DNA of 64,000 nucleotides from Yponomeuta sedellus (GCA_934045075.1 OW203734.1:17403680-17467679), one strand, 5' to 3'. Counted from the stretch's first letter, positions 53,051 to 64,000 are shown. The notes: a model not told the origin generated them from the letters alone. Numbers and translations: made by a program.

Positions 53051-53489
53051 TTTTGCAGCAATGTTGTGCTATTTTCGTCCTGGAAGACTAGTACCCTCTA
53101 AATTCAACGGTTGTCCCAACGTAACGTAAATCTCGAGGCAAGCCCCTGCTCAGCGGTGTGTAGTGTTGCGTTTGTTCGACTTATCGCTGCGGTTAGTTTG
53201 GGGACAAAGTTCAACACGTGAAATGCTCGCGCTGCTGTGAGATCGGGAGTCGGGTCATGGATTTCAAATTTTGCAGCAATGTTGTGCTATTTTCGTCCTG
53301 GAAGACTAGTACCCTCTAAATTCAACGGTTGTCCCAACGTAACGTAAATCTCGAGGCAAGCCCCTGCTCAGCGGTGTGTAGTGTTGCGTTTGTTCGACTT
53401 ATCGCTGCGGTTAGTTTGGGGACAAAGTTCAACACGTGAAATGCTCGCGCTGCTGTGAGATCGGGAGTCGGGTCATGGATTTCAAATTT
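53051..53489. repeat. Perfect 218-bp tandem duplication
   Basis: 53051-53268 is repeated without visible change from 53269, and the second copy extends identity to 53489. Its AAGTTCA..GAGATCGGGAG segment resembles 52329-52373 (AAGTTCACC..GAAATCGGGAG), so the unit may derive from, or share an ancestor with, the splice-site-like island 700 bp upstream. Confidence 0.9.
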
Positions 53490-54014
53490 AGAACGTTACT
53501 AGAGAGCATTTTGAAGCGAATCAATTCACTTTGCGTTTAATTTTTCTTTTATTTTTAAAGGAAAGTTCTTGTCAGCCATTTATTTCTGCATTTTTTATAT
53601 CGAAGTAACTACATCTTGGTTTTAAATTATCAAAAGGAATTTCTTATGTAATGAAGTATCAACATGCCAGTTATATTTCAAGTGAAGTCAAATACAGTTT
53701 ACCAGCCAGTATGTAACTACAAGTATATCTATATTTAGTTCGTAACCCGGTAAATATTTGCGAAATGTTATTAGAATCAACAGAGAAATAGTCAGAGATA
53801 CCGCACCGTATCGTTCCTAACTAGGTAGAGAGTGGTGAAGTCTGTGCCAGTTATCTGTCAATCTATTGCGAACAAGACCTAACGACACCGATACAAAAAG
53901 TATTCTAATCATTCATCCTGATTTTTCTTCTGACCATATAGGGGCAACCTGTAGTTAAAATATTGCAAAACATGAAAAACATTTCTTTATCCAAACCATT
54001 TTATCGATAATTCA
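53490..54014. other. Unassigned spacer
   Basis: AT-rich, with no frame or element. Confidence 0.25.
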
Positions 54015-54170
54015 GCCGGGTTCGAACCCCCCCCCCCCCCTGGGGACAAAAAAAATGCCCCAGTTCTTGGATGTTTACATGTTTGTAATGTGGCTGTTTG
54101 GTGTGGCCTGTGTGGCCATAATTTGAGGCCAGAAGCAATGTATGTGCTTGTAAGTAAAAATGACAAATGT
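54015..54170 (+). mobile_element. SINE-A, truncated in the B box, C-run
   Basis: GCCGGGTTCGAACC runs into an unusual C14-type run (about 54028-54041). Then GGGGACAAAAAAAATGCCCC and the diverged body follow. Confidence 0.7.
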
Positions 54171-55734
54171 TATAATTAAAACATCAAGCAAAAGTTAATA
54201 CTTTAAGCACCAAGCAAAAGTTAATAGTTTTGCTTGGTGCTTAATTTATTTGGTCTGAATTCAATTTTTAAATCTTAACGCGGCGAAAAAAATTTAAATC
54301 GTGTATTGAAAACTTAGCAAGGAAATAAGTATTTTAAGTTAACTTTCGACACTGAAAAATTTTTGTGTTATACCGTTTTTTTTAAATTGTATAATCTAAC
54401 GCTAAGTCTTCATCTAAAATATAATTACTTTAGAAATGTTTTTTTAGAAATTCTCTAAAGCACTTCTTAAAGTAATTTAATTTAATCTGTGGTTAAGTTT
54501 TTTCCTTATCAAATCTCCACTACAGAATACTTTAGTGAGCTTTTTCGAGTGTTATGGAATTGTGTTTTATAAGGCCATGAATGTAAGAATAGGTCTCCTG
54601 CTAAGCCTAAATTTTTCCATAAAACGGAGCGCATACTTTACGTTGATCCATAGAACTTAAAATATGAAAAATAGAGACTCGCTGAGTAGTTAGTAATATT
54701 TTTAAACGTCAAAATTATCGTATGCACCAATTATATTCTTAGCCAATCGTATCGTGTAACTCGTGATAGGCTCGTGAGGAAGTGAACGGTAAACTTGCGG
54801 TACCAGACCAGTTGGCTTCAGTTCACAACTTCGCCTGAATCGATTATAGCTGGTAACAGATCAAAGGACTTGCTGTGTGCACGTAATATACACTGTTATG
54901 AGCATGCGCTAAGGTGGGAGCTTATCAATCTCTACATTTTGGTTTCGGATAGGAGGCTTATTCTGTAAAAATTAAAGTCGACCAGTATAAATGTCTGACT
55001 TTCACGGTGTTTATTTTACACTTATGCCGCAAGGATTTAATGTGTTTGAGCGTGCCAATTTAAACGGCAATGAAATATAAATATTTGATTTGACACGTAG
55101 ATGCATTACAGAATCAGAGCCTGTTCAATTTCACGTCATTTGAATTCGAATTTTCAGCGTATGATTGAATTCATTGTTGTTGCCAAGAAAACTAAATCTC
55201 ATAGTATGTTTTGTAGCCAGTTTAAAATTAATCTTGTTCGGTTTCATACGATACTCTTGTTAATAGACTGCGATGTCGATGGCCACGGTCACGTGATAAT
55301 CTTTCCACGAGGCAAAAAATCAGCTGTATGTCAACTCTGTAAAAGCGTAGGCGTTAGGTAAACGAAAAATACTTAAAAACGCCGAAAAACCGACTGATAA
55401 AAAATGTCACACAAAGACTAAATGAGTACATTATATCCATAAAGTAGGTCAAATGTGGAGGGGGAGAGAGGTCAGTGACAAATAGTGAAATTGTGTGACA
55501 AGGGGTGAGAGTAGTCCTAAGTTTCGTGACGTCGCATTTCGAAAATATAATAAATTAGTAATTTATTTATTAATTTTTTTTTCAAATGCTTGATATTTCG
55601 TTGATAATATAAAATTAATTAATGCGGGGTGGCTGGGGACAGGGAGAGATGGATGGCAGGAGGGGACGTCTTTTCCCAGCATTGGAACAGAAAAGAGGCA
55701 AAGTAAAAAAAAAATAACAATAAATAAATAAACC
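54171..55734. other. Unassigned block
   Basis: A short inverted pair (TTAAGCACCAAGCAAAAGTT at 54202 and AGTTTTGCTTGGTGCTTAAT at 54224) makes a hairpin near 54200-54243. The frame at 55101-55361 has no recognisable features. Confidence 0.3.
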
Positions 55735-55795
55735 TTCCTGCGATGCAGAAGACCCGTGCCCCAGCAGCCGGGAAATACAAAGGGCTGATATCACA
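55735..55795 (+). mobile_element. SINE-D, short 3' end
   Basis: CCTTCCTGCGATGCAGAAGA and CCCGTGCCCCAGCAGCCGGG. Confidence 0.6.
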
Positions 55796-56625
55796 AATAA
55801 ATAAATATATACAGTACATGTACAGGGGATGGTCAGATGGGTCATAATATGACGAAATTAGTGTGACGGCAGTTTCGGCCCTGCATTCGATTTATTGCAG
55901 TTTGGTTAGTTTGGTTGAAAATGCAGTTAAACTATTTACGTTCTGTGTTAGATTTTTCGCAGTCTTGTTTTTTTGTGTTTACGTATTTATTATTTCAGCC
56001 ATTTAGTAGGCTTATACTAAATAATTGACAGCTGACTTCAGCAATTCCTCGGGACGTATTTATAGCAAGTGACGCGGTCATTGTCAATACCTTTCATTTA
56101 TAGACGACTCATACTTACTAACATACATACAAGCGCGTAAAAACATAACCCTCCTTTACATCCGCAGTCAGATAAAAATCTAACTTCACTAGACTTACTC
56201 GTAGTTCTAGCTCCTAGCAAACAAGTTTTCTATTAGGACCACGTTCTCGATAATCCCTTCAAAACGCCGCATGAAAAATAATCCGCGCCTTTTCTTGCCG
56301 CAGAGAAAAAATCCCGGCTAAACTGTTTACGTACAGACGTGATAGGTCGTAATACCGCCCGCCGCCCGTTCCATTTCCGTCCAATTACGTGCCGCCAGTG
56401 TTCGAAAATACCAGTCTCAATGGACTTGGTCAGCGGGGTAGAAATATTTAGAAGGCCTTCCCTCTTAGTTGTCTGCACCTGCCTAAGGAAACTCCGTCCG
56501 AAATTAATAATATTTTGTTCAATTATTCTTATTATTTATATATGCGTCTCACTGCAGGCTGTGCTGCAGGGCGCAGATATTCTCTCAGAGATATGCTTAA
56601 TTACCACGTGTATAAGTAAATTACG
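55796..56625. other. Unassigned spacer
   Basis: A GC-richer part at 56240-56420 without TE signatures, possibly unique host sequence. Confidence 0.25.
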
Positions 56626-56790
56626 ACATCTGTGGCGCAGCGCATCTGCCTACTTTGCGCGAGGTCCCGTATTCGAATCCCGGGGGGGGGACAAAAAAAA
56701 CCCCAGGTCTTGGATGTTTACATGTTTGTGATGTCGCTGTTTCTGGTTCCCATGACACAGGGTATCCTAGTGTGGGGCCAGAAGGAAAAT
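56626..56790 (+). mobile_element. SINE-A copy, deleted A box
   Basis: CATCTGTGGCGCAGCGCATC lacks the usual GATAGCG spacer of the head. The B box is ATTCGAATCCC, and the body is otherwise standard. Confidence 0.75.
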
Positions 56791-57165
56791 CAGCAACAAT
56801 TGTGTGTGTTATGTTCTGTTATTAAATGCAAGTGTAAAATAAAGTATAAAATAAAATAAAGACAGATTTGCATATTGGTGTACATTAGTTACAAGCCGAG
56901 GCACAGACCTTTTTGTCTTCATTTGTTATTTATAAGCTGTTAAATAATAGTCTCTTTAAACTGTCATTAATGCCTCTAGTATAAGTGATTGTTGTGTCTT
57001 ATTTCGAGAAGACAAATAAATATATTCTATTCTATTCTATTTGTATGTAGCGGGGTATAAAACGGAAGAGAATTCCATTCTTGCCATAACTAAAAAATAA
57101 TAAATACTTATTCATGTTACCAGCAGTAAGCAAAACAAAACCTTCATGTTTATTTATTAAACACC

Positions 57166-57405
57166 ACGGCTGGCGATTGCAGCGACAACTGCTTACCCCA
57201 GATTGGCGATTTCAAGCGCTGAGGTATGTGAACACATCAGACACTCAGGTCTCCTCACGATTTTTTGTTCACAGTTATCGTGGTGTTGCTGCTATAACTT
57301 AACATATGTACGTAACTTAGAAAACAAAGCCATTGGTTTATGTCGGGATTCGAACCCAGCTCTCAAATGTGAGACCGGTGTTCTACAGCTCCTATCATTA
57401 TTTAC
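57166..57405 (-). mobile_element. SINE-C variant, reverse copy
   Basis: CAAGCGCTGAGGTATGTGAA, GACACTCAGGTCTCCTCACG and TGTCGGGATTCGAACCCAGC: body then tRNA-like head in reverse. Confidence 0.65.
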
Positions 57406-58118
57406 CTACGTTTTTAACTACTTCTGGAGTAATAGTTTGATGATTTTTCTTTAATAACATTGACAAATAGCCACCAAATTTATATGAGAGCTTATAAGAA
57501 AAAACATAAATAGATTGATAAGATCGGATAACATCGTAAAGAATTAGCGCTCAAAATACATAAGAAATGCGGACTTGTAATGCAAAAAAAGCAAATGCCA
57601 ATGAGAGAATGCGTTTGAGAGAACTCGACGCGCTTTTGTCGTTTGAACGAAAAACTCGAAAATAATTTAAGCGTAGTGTTCAGTATCGAAAACAAAATAC
57701 GTGCCTTCGTATATATTAACTATAACTTAGAGGAATTATAATATTTTGGTCTATAATTTAATTTAAACTTTGTAATTGTAATCAAAGTACGAAGTATGAC
57801 AAAAAAACTTAAATTGAGAACTTTGCTCTTTGGAAGTGGTTTAATTAGTACAATCATTACAATCAGATACAATTTCAAAACAGCTTTGTAATGTTCTCTT
57901 CTGCTTAACCAAACGGGAGCGATATTCGTCTGAGAGAAAACGCGCTAAGTAAGACTTTTGTGTCTTTCTATAATGATCGAGGTGGACCGGAATCGCGGCC
58001 ACATGTTATGGGGCAGATTAATGTGGTGGCAGGCTTTCAGTGGCCAGCCCCGGCGTGTGACGTTACTGAGATGATTATTAGGTACCTTGCGCTTTTTGGC
58101 TCGTGGAAAGGTTTTTGG
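57406..58118. other. Unassigned spacer
   Basis: No supported feature. Confidence 0.2.
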
Positions 58119-58659
58119 CTAAGGCCGCGTTTTCACGATCTTTGTGGACACGGGCATTTTTTTACTACGCCAAAGCTAGTCAAAACGTGTACAGCGGCCA
58201 ACTTAGTAAAAAAATGTCACAGTGATGAAAGCAGCCTCGGTCGATTTCTTAGGTCAATTTTTTAGCTCGGTCGGCGCTCTACTCTAAGATAAAAACGCAA
58301 AAAACTAAATGGCGTAAATAGTAGGAACTCCTGCGTTTTGTTAAGAAAAAGTGAAGACGCTGTAAAATATTGATGTTTGTGGAGTGTTATGAAGCTGTGG
58401 AAGTGTTGTGAAATATATAGTTTCGAATGCCGTATTGTTGAAGTTCGTCGATAAGCATATTTTATTCCGCTTCTATTCATTGTAGCAGTAAATTTTTGGC
58501 ACGATGAGCGACACCGTTTGCAACAGAGACAGAAGCAAAAATCTGAATTCACCAAGATGTGGGGTGTACACACATCTTGGTGGATTCACATTTTGCTGAC
58601 CACGCGCATAATCTACAGTTGATTAGTCGCCTACTGAGATTGTGAAAACGCAGCTTTAG
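58119..58659. mobile_element. MITE with AAGGCCGCGTTTTCACGATCT ends and internal hairpin
   Basis: The left end CTAAGGCCGCGTTTTCACGA mirrors TTGTGAAAACGCAGCTTTAG at 58640-58659. Inside, 58533-58596 forms a hairpin whose core arms CACCAAGATGTG and CACATCTTGGTG are exact. No target duplication is clear. Confidence 0.6.
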
Positions 58660-58859
58660 AGGAGATTACGGGTTCTAGTTGACCGTACTTTCTTTTAACG
58701 TGACTGAGGCGCTACAACGTCAGTTATGTGCCTTTACCGATCATATACAGCTCTTAACTAAAATATATAAACAAATTAATAACGCCAAAGCAATACCAAA
58801 GCCAGCAAAGGCAGCTTAAAGGTTGGTGGTTTGTATATAGATAGAAAAAACTTTATTGC

Positions 58860-58880
58860 GTCTATCTATCTATCTATAAT
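58860..58880. repeat. (TCTA)n run
   Basis: Four to five TCTA units at the edge of a LINE end. Confidence 0.8.
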
Positions 58881-59005
58881 CAGCCCACATCAACCCACTG
58901 CTGGGCATAGGCCTGCTTTTTATTGCGCCATTCCTCACGGTCCTGTGCTAACCTGATCCATCTCTGGCCCGCAAACCTCACGATGTCGTCTCACCATCGT
59001 ATTGC
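58878..59005 (-). mobile_element. LINE 3' end (CAGCCCACATCAACCCACTG type)
   Basis: The reverse of a LINE end with a degraded C-terminal frame. CCACTGCTGGGCATAGGCCT is the signature. A related end lies at 37405-37480 on the plus strand. Confidence 0.5.
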
Positions 59006-59069
59006 GTAACCAGAAAAAAATATTATAACTACGATAATAGGGATTTATTTTATTTTTATAGGCGTAAAG

Positions 59070-59365
59070 ATTAGATTAGCCTAGAACTGTTTATTGCACA
59101 GAATGCATAATAAAAGGTATACATTTGAAAATACCCCTCGAGGGCTGTTTGGTGGATGTCGTAAAGTTTTAGATACTCTACGTCACTGTAAACCTTGTTA
59201 TTCATTATATATATTTATTCTCTGAAAACAATGCAAAATTACAACATCATTAGTTTGCCAAACTGCTAATGCAGTTTATCGGTAAGCTCTTGGTAACAGT
59301 TCTTTGTAACTTACTAAACTAACATTACTTTCTAAACAACTAACATTATCAATAATATTGTATGA
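59070..59365 (-). mobile_element. LINE 3' UTR
   Basis: The minus-strand 3' UTR following the coding remnant at 59366. It ends at a GTGCAATAAACAGTTCTAGG-type tail near 59075. Confidence 0.5.
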
Positions 59366-59593
59366 CTACAAACTACTTAACACAAAGCGCTTAAGCATAC
59401 TTTTAAATTGTGCTTTTCTGAGGTGCTTATTACGTAATTCCTCTGGGAGGTTTTTGTAAATTGCAGGTACCAAACAATTACTTAGCCTAGATCCATAATA
59501 ATTTGAGTATTTAGGTATTGCAAATTTGACCGGTTTTCGTTTAGTGCTACGCGTTGGATAGCTAAGGCTCCATCCCATAATCCCCGTCAACTC
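59366..59593 (-). pseudogene. LINE protein C-terminus (NLPEELRNKHLRKAQFKS type)
   Basis: The minus-strand frame of about 74 codons ends RKAQFKSMLKRFVLSSL and contains RKPVKFAIPKYSNYYGSRLS and ATYKN-like NLPEELRN segments. The P.Y...YG.RL..C..P..YN.LP...R pattern followed by FK..L is typical of the last part of LINE RT proteins, where it replaces the VRLWN version seen at 12.5 and 36.2 kb. It is a 5'-truncated copy with no catalytic region. The ATG at its beginning is incidental. Confidence 0.5.
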
Positions 59594-59639
59594 TTGCTGC
59601 TAGTATAAGCGCCAAAATTGCGAGAATCACCATGCCCTC

Positions 59640-59750
59640 GATATCCACCTTTGTATGTCCCCATTGCTGGGGCATGGGTCTCTTTCTGCATCCCATGGAG
59701 GTTAAGCTCTTCTCTACCACGGGGGCCAAGTCCGGGTTGGTGGGAGCGGT
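59640..59750 (-). mobile_element. SINE-D, 3' part
   Basis: GTATGTCCCCATTGCTGGGG, then CACGGGGGCCAAGTCCGGGT. Truncated. Confidence 0.7.
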
Positions 59751-59760
59751 ACCGTGCCCT

Positions 59761-59900
59761 CTTCTTCAGGCTATATAGTCCACTGCTGGACATAGCCCTC
59801 CCTAATGAGCGCCATAGCGCAAGGTTGTGCCCTCATTGGGGGTAAATGCCCATAATCCCCACGCTGGGCATGCGGGTTGGGGATCGCAGTTTTGGATCGC
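59761..59900 (-). mobile_element. SINE-E with 10-bp target duplication
   Basis: ACCGTGCCCT at 59751-59760 and 59901-59910 flanks the insertion exactly. The element reads TTCTTCAGGCTATATAGTCC..CATGCGGGTTGGGGATCGCA in reverse and is 5'-truncated. Confidence 0.85.
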
Positions 59901-59910
59901 ACCGTGCCCT

Positions 59911-60856
59911 CACTAATAAGTAATTCAAAACAAGTCCTCTCTGCACTTCAAAACAGTATCTCTACATTAGTGGTATGGAGCTGAAACATATCGTTAAAAC
60001 CTTCCAATACTTTATGTCCAGAGCAAACCAGATTACCAAGAAATACGGGTACCTATCCAACTTAAACTAAATCACGCGACGGACGCAAGCCTCCTTGTGC
60101 GTGACGAGGCATATAAACAGAGTAGAACTGATTGACCCCCCAGATGGACATCTTAAGTGATTAATTCAATTCCCCGGCACTATCCAGCGGCTAATAAATT
60201 AATCTGGCCGTTCGGATAAACGTCAATGTGACATTAGGGTCAGCGGGCGTTCCACCCATAGGCTTCGGAGGAATGAGACCAACAAAACAATAGCTGAAAA
60301 CGAGGACATAGTTTTCTTGCCGCTTGGCTTTTTTATGTCATTGTTTGAAACAAAGAAATTGATGCTGATTTTGATTTTGTTCCGGGTTTCGGCAAAAATG
60401 TATTGAAAGGAGCTTTTTAAGGCAAGGAACGTTTTTATTCCTTGAGTACAAGCAGATTGTAGAAGTAGTATTTGCTATATCAAAGTCAAAATAAACGATT
60501 TGATTTGATATTTATGAAAGCAGATTCTACCCCATATCTCCGTCGAAGCGATGCCACAAAAGTCAGATTCTGTTTCCGTGCGATAAGAGAGTGTTGTGCA
60601 ATTAATGAAATGCCGTTTGCCCAGTCTCCCCCGAGATGGAGAGTTGGAGGGTAGAGGAACCCGGGGCGCCTTATCGCTCGTCTCTCTGTTTGTACTTCGA
60701 GGCTTTGTGATATAACACTGATGAGTGACGTCTTAATTAATGAAATCGCTATCTGAGGGCCGTTCCGCTTTCGTTTGAGTCTTTTTCTGTCCCTTTGACG
60801 TCGGCTCACGCGTCTATGTGAGGCCAGTATTTCAGCGTTTTTATCTCCGTTTCAAT
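59911..60856. other. Unassigned spacer
   Basis: The basic frame on the minus strand at 60486-60809 shows no domain and overlaps an opposite frame. I do not treat either as a gene. Confidence 0.3.
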
Positions 60857-60857
60857 C

Positions 60858-61170
60858 GGGAGGTCGTGGGTTCAAATAAGTAGGTCCGTCGTATTGTACA
60901 CTTGTTTTATAAAGGTGTTATAAATGGAATTTTAAAAATAACAATACGAGCATGTACCAATGGTTTCGTTTTCTAAGTTACGTACATCTGCGGCCGACTA
61001 AGCTGTCAGGATAGTATAGGTGCTGGGCTAGCCTACACCATCCATAAAACTATGTCCCAGGCACTAGAGCGTCGGAGTGGTCCCTTCACCCACCTAGTGC
61101 GAGTGAAGATGCCACTGGACGTGTATAAATCATCTCATTAAGTAGATGCAAAAGGCCAGTATTATTATTA
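60858..61170 (+). mobile_element. SINE-C copy with insertion in the head
   Basis: AATCGGGAGGTCGTGGGTTC (head) is separated from GCATGTACCAATGGTTTCGT by about 75 bp that begins and ends with inverted CGTATTGT/ACAATACG. The rest of the body and the 3' end are standard, with an internal deletion. Confidence 0.65.
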
Positions 61171-61416
61171 CATTGGTATAAACCAACCAGATTTAAATGT
61201 ACTGTAAGTACTAAAAACCGCCACTAGGTGGTGCGCATCTGTGTTTGTCTCTGTGTCCTCTTGATTCGTCCGCACTGTAATGTCTGCATGTGCAGAGAAC
61301 TACATATCTCTATAATAAATACAAGTAAAACTATTTGATCCGGTTTTAATCGCCCACAATCCAACAGTGGCAATACCACTCACTAACTGTGGAAGAAAAT
61401 ATCGTTCACTTGTCCT

Positions 61417-61586
61417 GGTCCCAAACTAAGATACCCTGTGCTATGGTAACCAGGCAAAGATGTCACAGACATGAAAATACGCACAGACTTAGGCCTTTTG
61501 TATTGATTTAGTACGGAGGCCTCCAGTGGGAATCGAACCCACGACCTCTTTTTCGGTATTCAAGCGTGTTAACGGCTAGACCAACG
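61417..61586 (-). mobile_element. SINE with tRNA-like head and SINE-A-type body
   Basis: In reverse: TGGTCTAGCCGTTAACACGC (D arm / A box), GTGGGTTCGATTCCCAC (T arm) at 61531-61547, then a body with AGCACAGGGTATCTTAGTTT that corresponds to SINE-A. The 5' edge is interrupted by the next element. Confidence 0.7.
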
Positions 61587-62574
61587 CTGCCCCCGATAGT
61601 TGAAAAGGCGCATGTAACAAGAATCTAAAACTGAGAAAAAAAATGTTTAATGAATAAAAACTTAAATTGTTTGCTGTCTGTTAGTTAAACGTAGAAATAT
61701 ATTTTTGAAGATGTCGAACAATAGTTAACATGATTATCTTTCAATTGCTATAGTACGATAGGTATATTTTAAATATATTACATGCAAAATCTCAAAAAAT
61801 CCTTTTCATTTTAGTTTAAAAAATATGAAGAAATGAGACATAATTAATTGAATAGGCGCATATCGCTACATGCGCCCTATCAATTTCGTATGCGCTTTTT
61901 ATTACTTTTAACCCTAGTACCAAGTGTATAATTTTAAATATTTTCCTAGAAAGAAAAGGCGCATTTAAGTAGGCACTTTAGGCACAAATATCCATTATCA
62001 ATCTAATAGCCCTTGGCTAAGTTGAAAAGTACCTATGATCGTCTATTGTAGGTTTCATCTTGACTTGTGAGTAAAAAAACAATAATTTCAGCCTTTTATT
62101 TATTTTAAAAAACATACGACGTATCTGGCAGATGCGCATCGAAGAAAATATAAAATACGAAGTAGTAAGGGCGCATGTGGCAGATGTTCTCTTTTCTACT
62201 TAGTAGGTATAATACGTTCCAACTAGCGTCTAAGGCGCAAATGGTCACTTGCGACCTATCTATTAAGCATTAAAAACGATCGAATAAGCGCCTATTAAAC
62301 TTCCGATCATGAAATATTACTATGAAGCTCGAAGGCGTATATGTGCAAATGCGGCTATTCTACTAAGTTTATATTAATTTCGGCTTTTCATCTTCCATTT
62401 AGTCAAAAAATTGGATGCATATGCGCCCATTTCTACTACAGAAAATCGCTATAAAGCGAGATAGCGAAAAATAAAAAATACTGGCCGATGCGCCTTTTTT
62501 TGCTGATTCCAACAATGTATATAACTCAATTTCGGAAAAAAAATGATATGCGCCCTTTCAACTATCGGGGGCAG
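61587..62574. mobile_element. 988-bp TIR element packed with GCGCAT motifs
   Basis: CTGCCCCCGATAGTTGAAAA..GGCGCAT (61587-61613) mirrors ATGCGCCC..TTTCAACTATCGGGGGCAG (62548-62574). AACG at 61583-61586 and 62575-62578 is an exact 4-bp target duplication. GCGCAT/ATGCGC occurs about ten times along its length, not just near the ends. No coding frame. The superfamily is not assigned: 4-bp duplications occur in Sola, Chapaev and Academ-type elements. Confidence 0.8.
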
Positions 62575-62611
62575 AACGAGTGATAGAAAGCTCATTTTTA
62601 TTAATATTATC

Positions 62612-62965
62612 GATATCAACCTTTGTAAGTCCTGCTGGGGCACGGGTCTCTTCCTGCACCGCAGGAAAGTTAGGCCATACTCCACCTCGTAGGCCAAGTC
62701 CGGATTTGTGGAGGATTGTAAGATAGTAGCAGGCCTTACTTTCAAAAGTTATCAAACCGCCCTCTGACATGGTTTGACGACTGCCATTACATGACAGCCG
62801 GTACCAACGGCTTAACTTGCCTTGCGAAGCACGGAAGCGCTCGGAAAAATTCCACTAGTGGTAGTCACGGGATGGTCACCCATCCTGTACCTGACCGCGC
62901 CTGTTGTTGCTTAACTCAAGTGATTGATTCCAATCACTCGGTTCGACTAGGCCACGAGCGCTTTA
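62612..62965 (-). mobile_element. SINE-D, full-length reverse copy
   Basis: In reverse the 5S-like head (GGATGGGTGACCATCCCGTG and the AAGCAACAACAGGCGCGGTC block) is followed by the whole body and the CCCGTGCCCCAGCAGG end. It is the counterpart of 6659-6995. Confidence 0.7.
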
Positions 62966-62997
62966 ATATTATATTTAGCACATACTATATTAAGTAG

Positions 62998-63105
62998 CGG
63001 ATACCAACTCGGATTTGGCTCCCGTTGTGGATTATGGCCTATCCTTCCTGTGATGCAGTCACAGGCTCGTACCCTAGCAGTGGGGACACAGAAAAGGTTG
63101 ATATC
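62998..63105 (+). mobile_element. SINE-D, 3' end, (ATC)n tail
   Basis: ACCAACTCGGATTTGGCTCC, TCGTACCCTAGCAGTGGGGA and GTTGATATCATCATCATCAG. Confidence 0.65.
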
Positions 63106-64000
63106 ATCATCATCAGGTTTAGTAGCACGAAACCCTCGGTGAAGGATTCCGACTCGAACTTCACCGGTTTTTACGGTTTAATAGTGCAAGATTTCGCTGA
63201 GTAACCGAAAGTTGGTAACAAACAAGTTTACAATTTAAAATAAATAGCAGCCCGAGTAGTTTCGAATATTTGTATTGTTGTGGCGAGATGAAAAGCTGTT
63301 TTAATTGTGCAGCTTTCATTAAAAGTACAGCAGCTTTGTGTAAATCCGAATCTCACCGAAAACAATTGGAGTTGCCGCGCGGCAGAGAGTTTTGACAAGT
63401 TTTGTTTTGTGAACTACGGGAATGCTAATTTAAAAGGTTACGGTAGGTACGGTAACTTAAAATAATTTCAAATTTTGATGCTTAGTCGCAACCCGTAGGT
63501 AAATGTTTAGTGAAATAGCAGACAGTTTTAATCCTTAGCGGTCTAGTGTTATTGACCTATGCTTTTTTACACTGAACACACCTGCATCTAGAGCGAGCAA
63601 ATTAAGAAACAAAAAAAGTACTCGCATAGGAGCCTACCACGATACAATGCGTTTCAATCTATAAACCTATGGACACACATACTTGTTTTCCAAAATTTAT
63701 ACATCGTCGGAGGGTAGTTTTTGGCAGGCAAAATATACAATTCATATACGGTGTTTGTAAGTATTAAAGAGGCTTAAGCGGCAGGAGGATTGTTTCTTTT
63801 TGTAACCTTTGTGGAGCATTGCAATCTTACAATAAGAACCCAGATGATATAATGAGCTTGCCAGTAACACGGTGAAAAAAATGTGTGTGCCAAAAGGGTG
63901 AATATAACATTGAAAAGGATTTAGACGACAAAGATGGCTAGATTTAAAGCTAGTTGAATGCATGAGTTTTTGGTTATAGAATAAAATGTAAACTCTGTTA
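63106..64000. other. Unassigned to window end
   Basis: I identify no gene, RNA or TE. Confidence 0.25.

Noticed and set aside
60486..60809. 107-codon basic frame on the minus strand
   Set aside because: No recognisable motif, low-complexity basic start, and no supporting context.
62612..63105. Another tail-out pair of 5S-SINEs (also 30585-31058)
   Set aside because: The members are separated by other sequence, so two independent insertions in opposite orientation are equally likely.

Overview
This is eukaryotic nuclear DNA with no gene I can recognise as belonging to the host. It is AT-rich, has no operon structure, and is built almost entirely from transposable elements (TEs) and their debris, often nested. 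The mix is typical of an insect and most likely a moth or butterfly. It includes mariner, Penelope-like, Jockey/CR1-type and RTE-type LINE 3' ends, several tRNA-headed SINEs, a 5S-rRNA-derived SINE, and MITEs with TTAA or other target sites. The lepidopteran assignment is inference. I ran no searches, and coordinates of degenerate elements are good to roughly 5-20 bp. Family labels (SINE-A to SINE-E, LINE-W, LINE-T) are mine.

Layout. 1-7 kb: a nested DNA transposon with a 52-codon transposase remnant, then scattered SINEs. 7-22 kb: MITEs, 5S-SINEs, and LINE C-terminal fragments at 12.5-13.3 kb and 20.5-21.1 kb. 23.3-25.9 kb: two nearly identical 5'-truncated Penelope-like elements (reverse transcriptase C-box plus GIY-YIG endonuclease) joined head to head as a palindrome of about 2.57 kb. 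26-33 kb: a diverged direct repeat, an RTE 3' end, a triple nest ending in a (ATGT)n tract, and SINE-B dimers. 34-47 kb: duplicated SINE blocks, fold-backs, TTAA MITEs and more LINE tails. 47.8-50.9 kb: a dead mariner split by a Jockey-like LINE with a 14-bp target-site duplication. 51-64 kb: a splice-site-like island, a perfect 218-bp tandem duplication, SINEs, MITEs, and a 988-bp terminal-inverted-repeat element inserted into the tRNA head of a SINE.

The only protein-coding capacity I can support is TE-derived, and all of it is truncated or broken. The elements interact mainly as insertion targets for one another. SINE-E shares its 3' end with the RTE-like LINE, which suggests LINE-driven mobilisation. 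Several retroelement pairs (Penelope, SINE-B, LINE-W, 5S-SINE) lie as inverted dimers with both 3' ends facing outward.

Two plus-strand sites have a polypyrimidine tract, AG and then GTAAG, each followed within 50-80 bp by a second GTAAGT donor. This is the layout of recursive splice sites, and it fits the idea that the window lies inside a very long intron of a plus-strand host gene.
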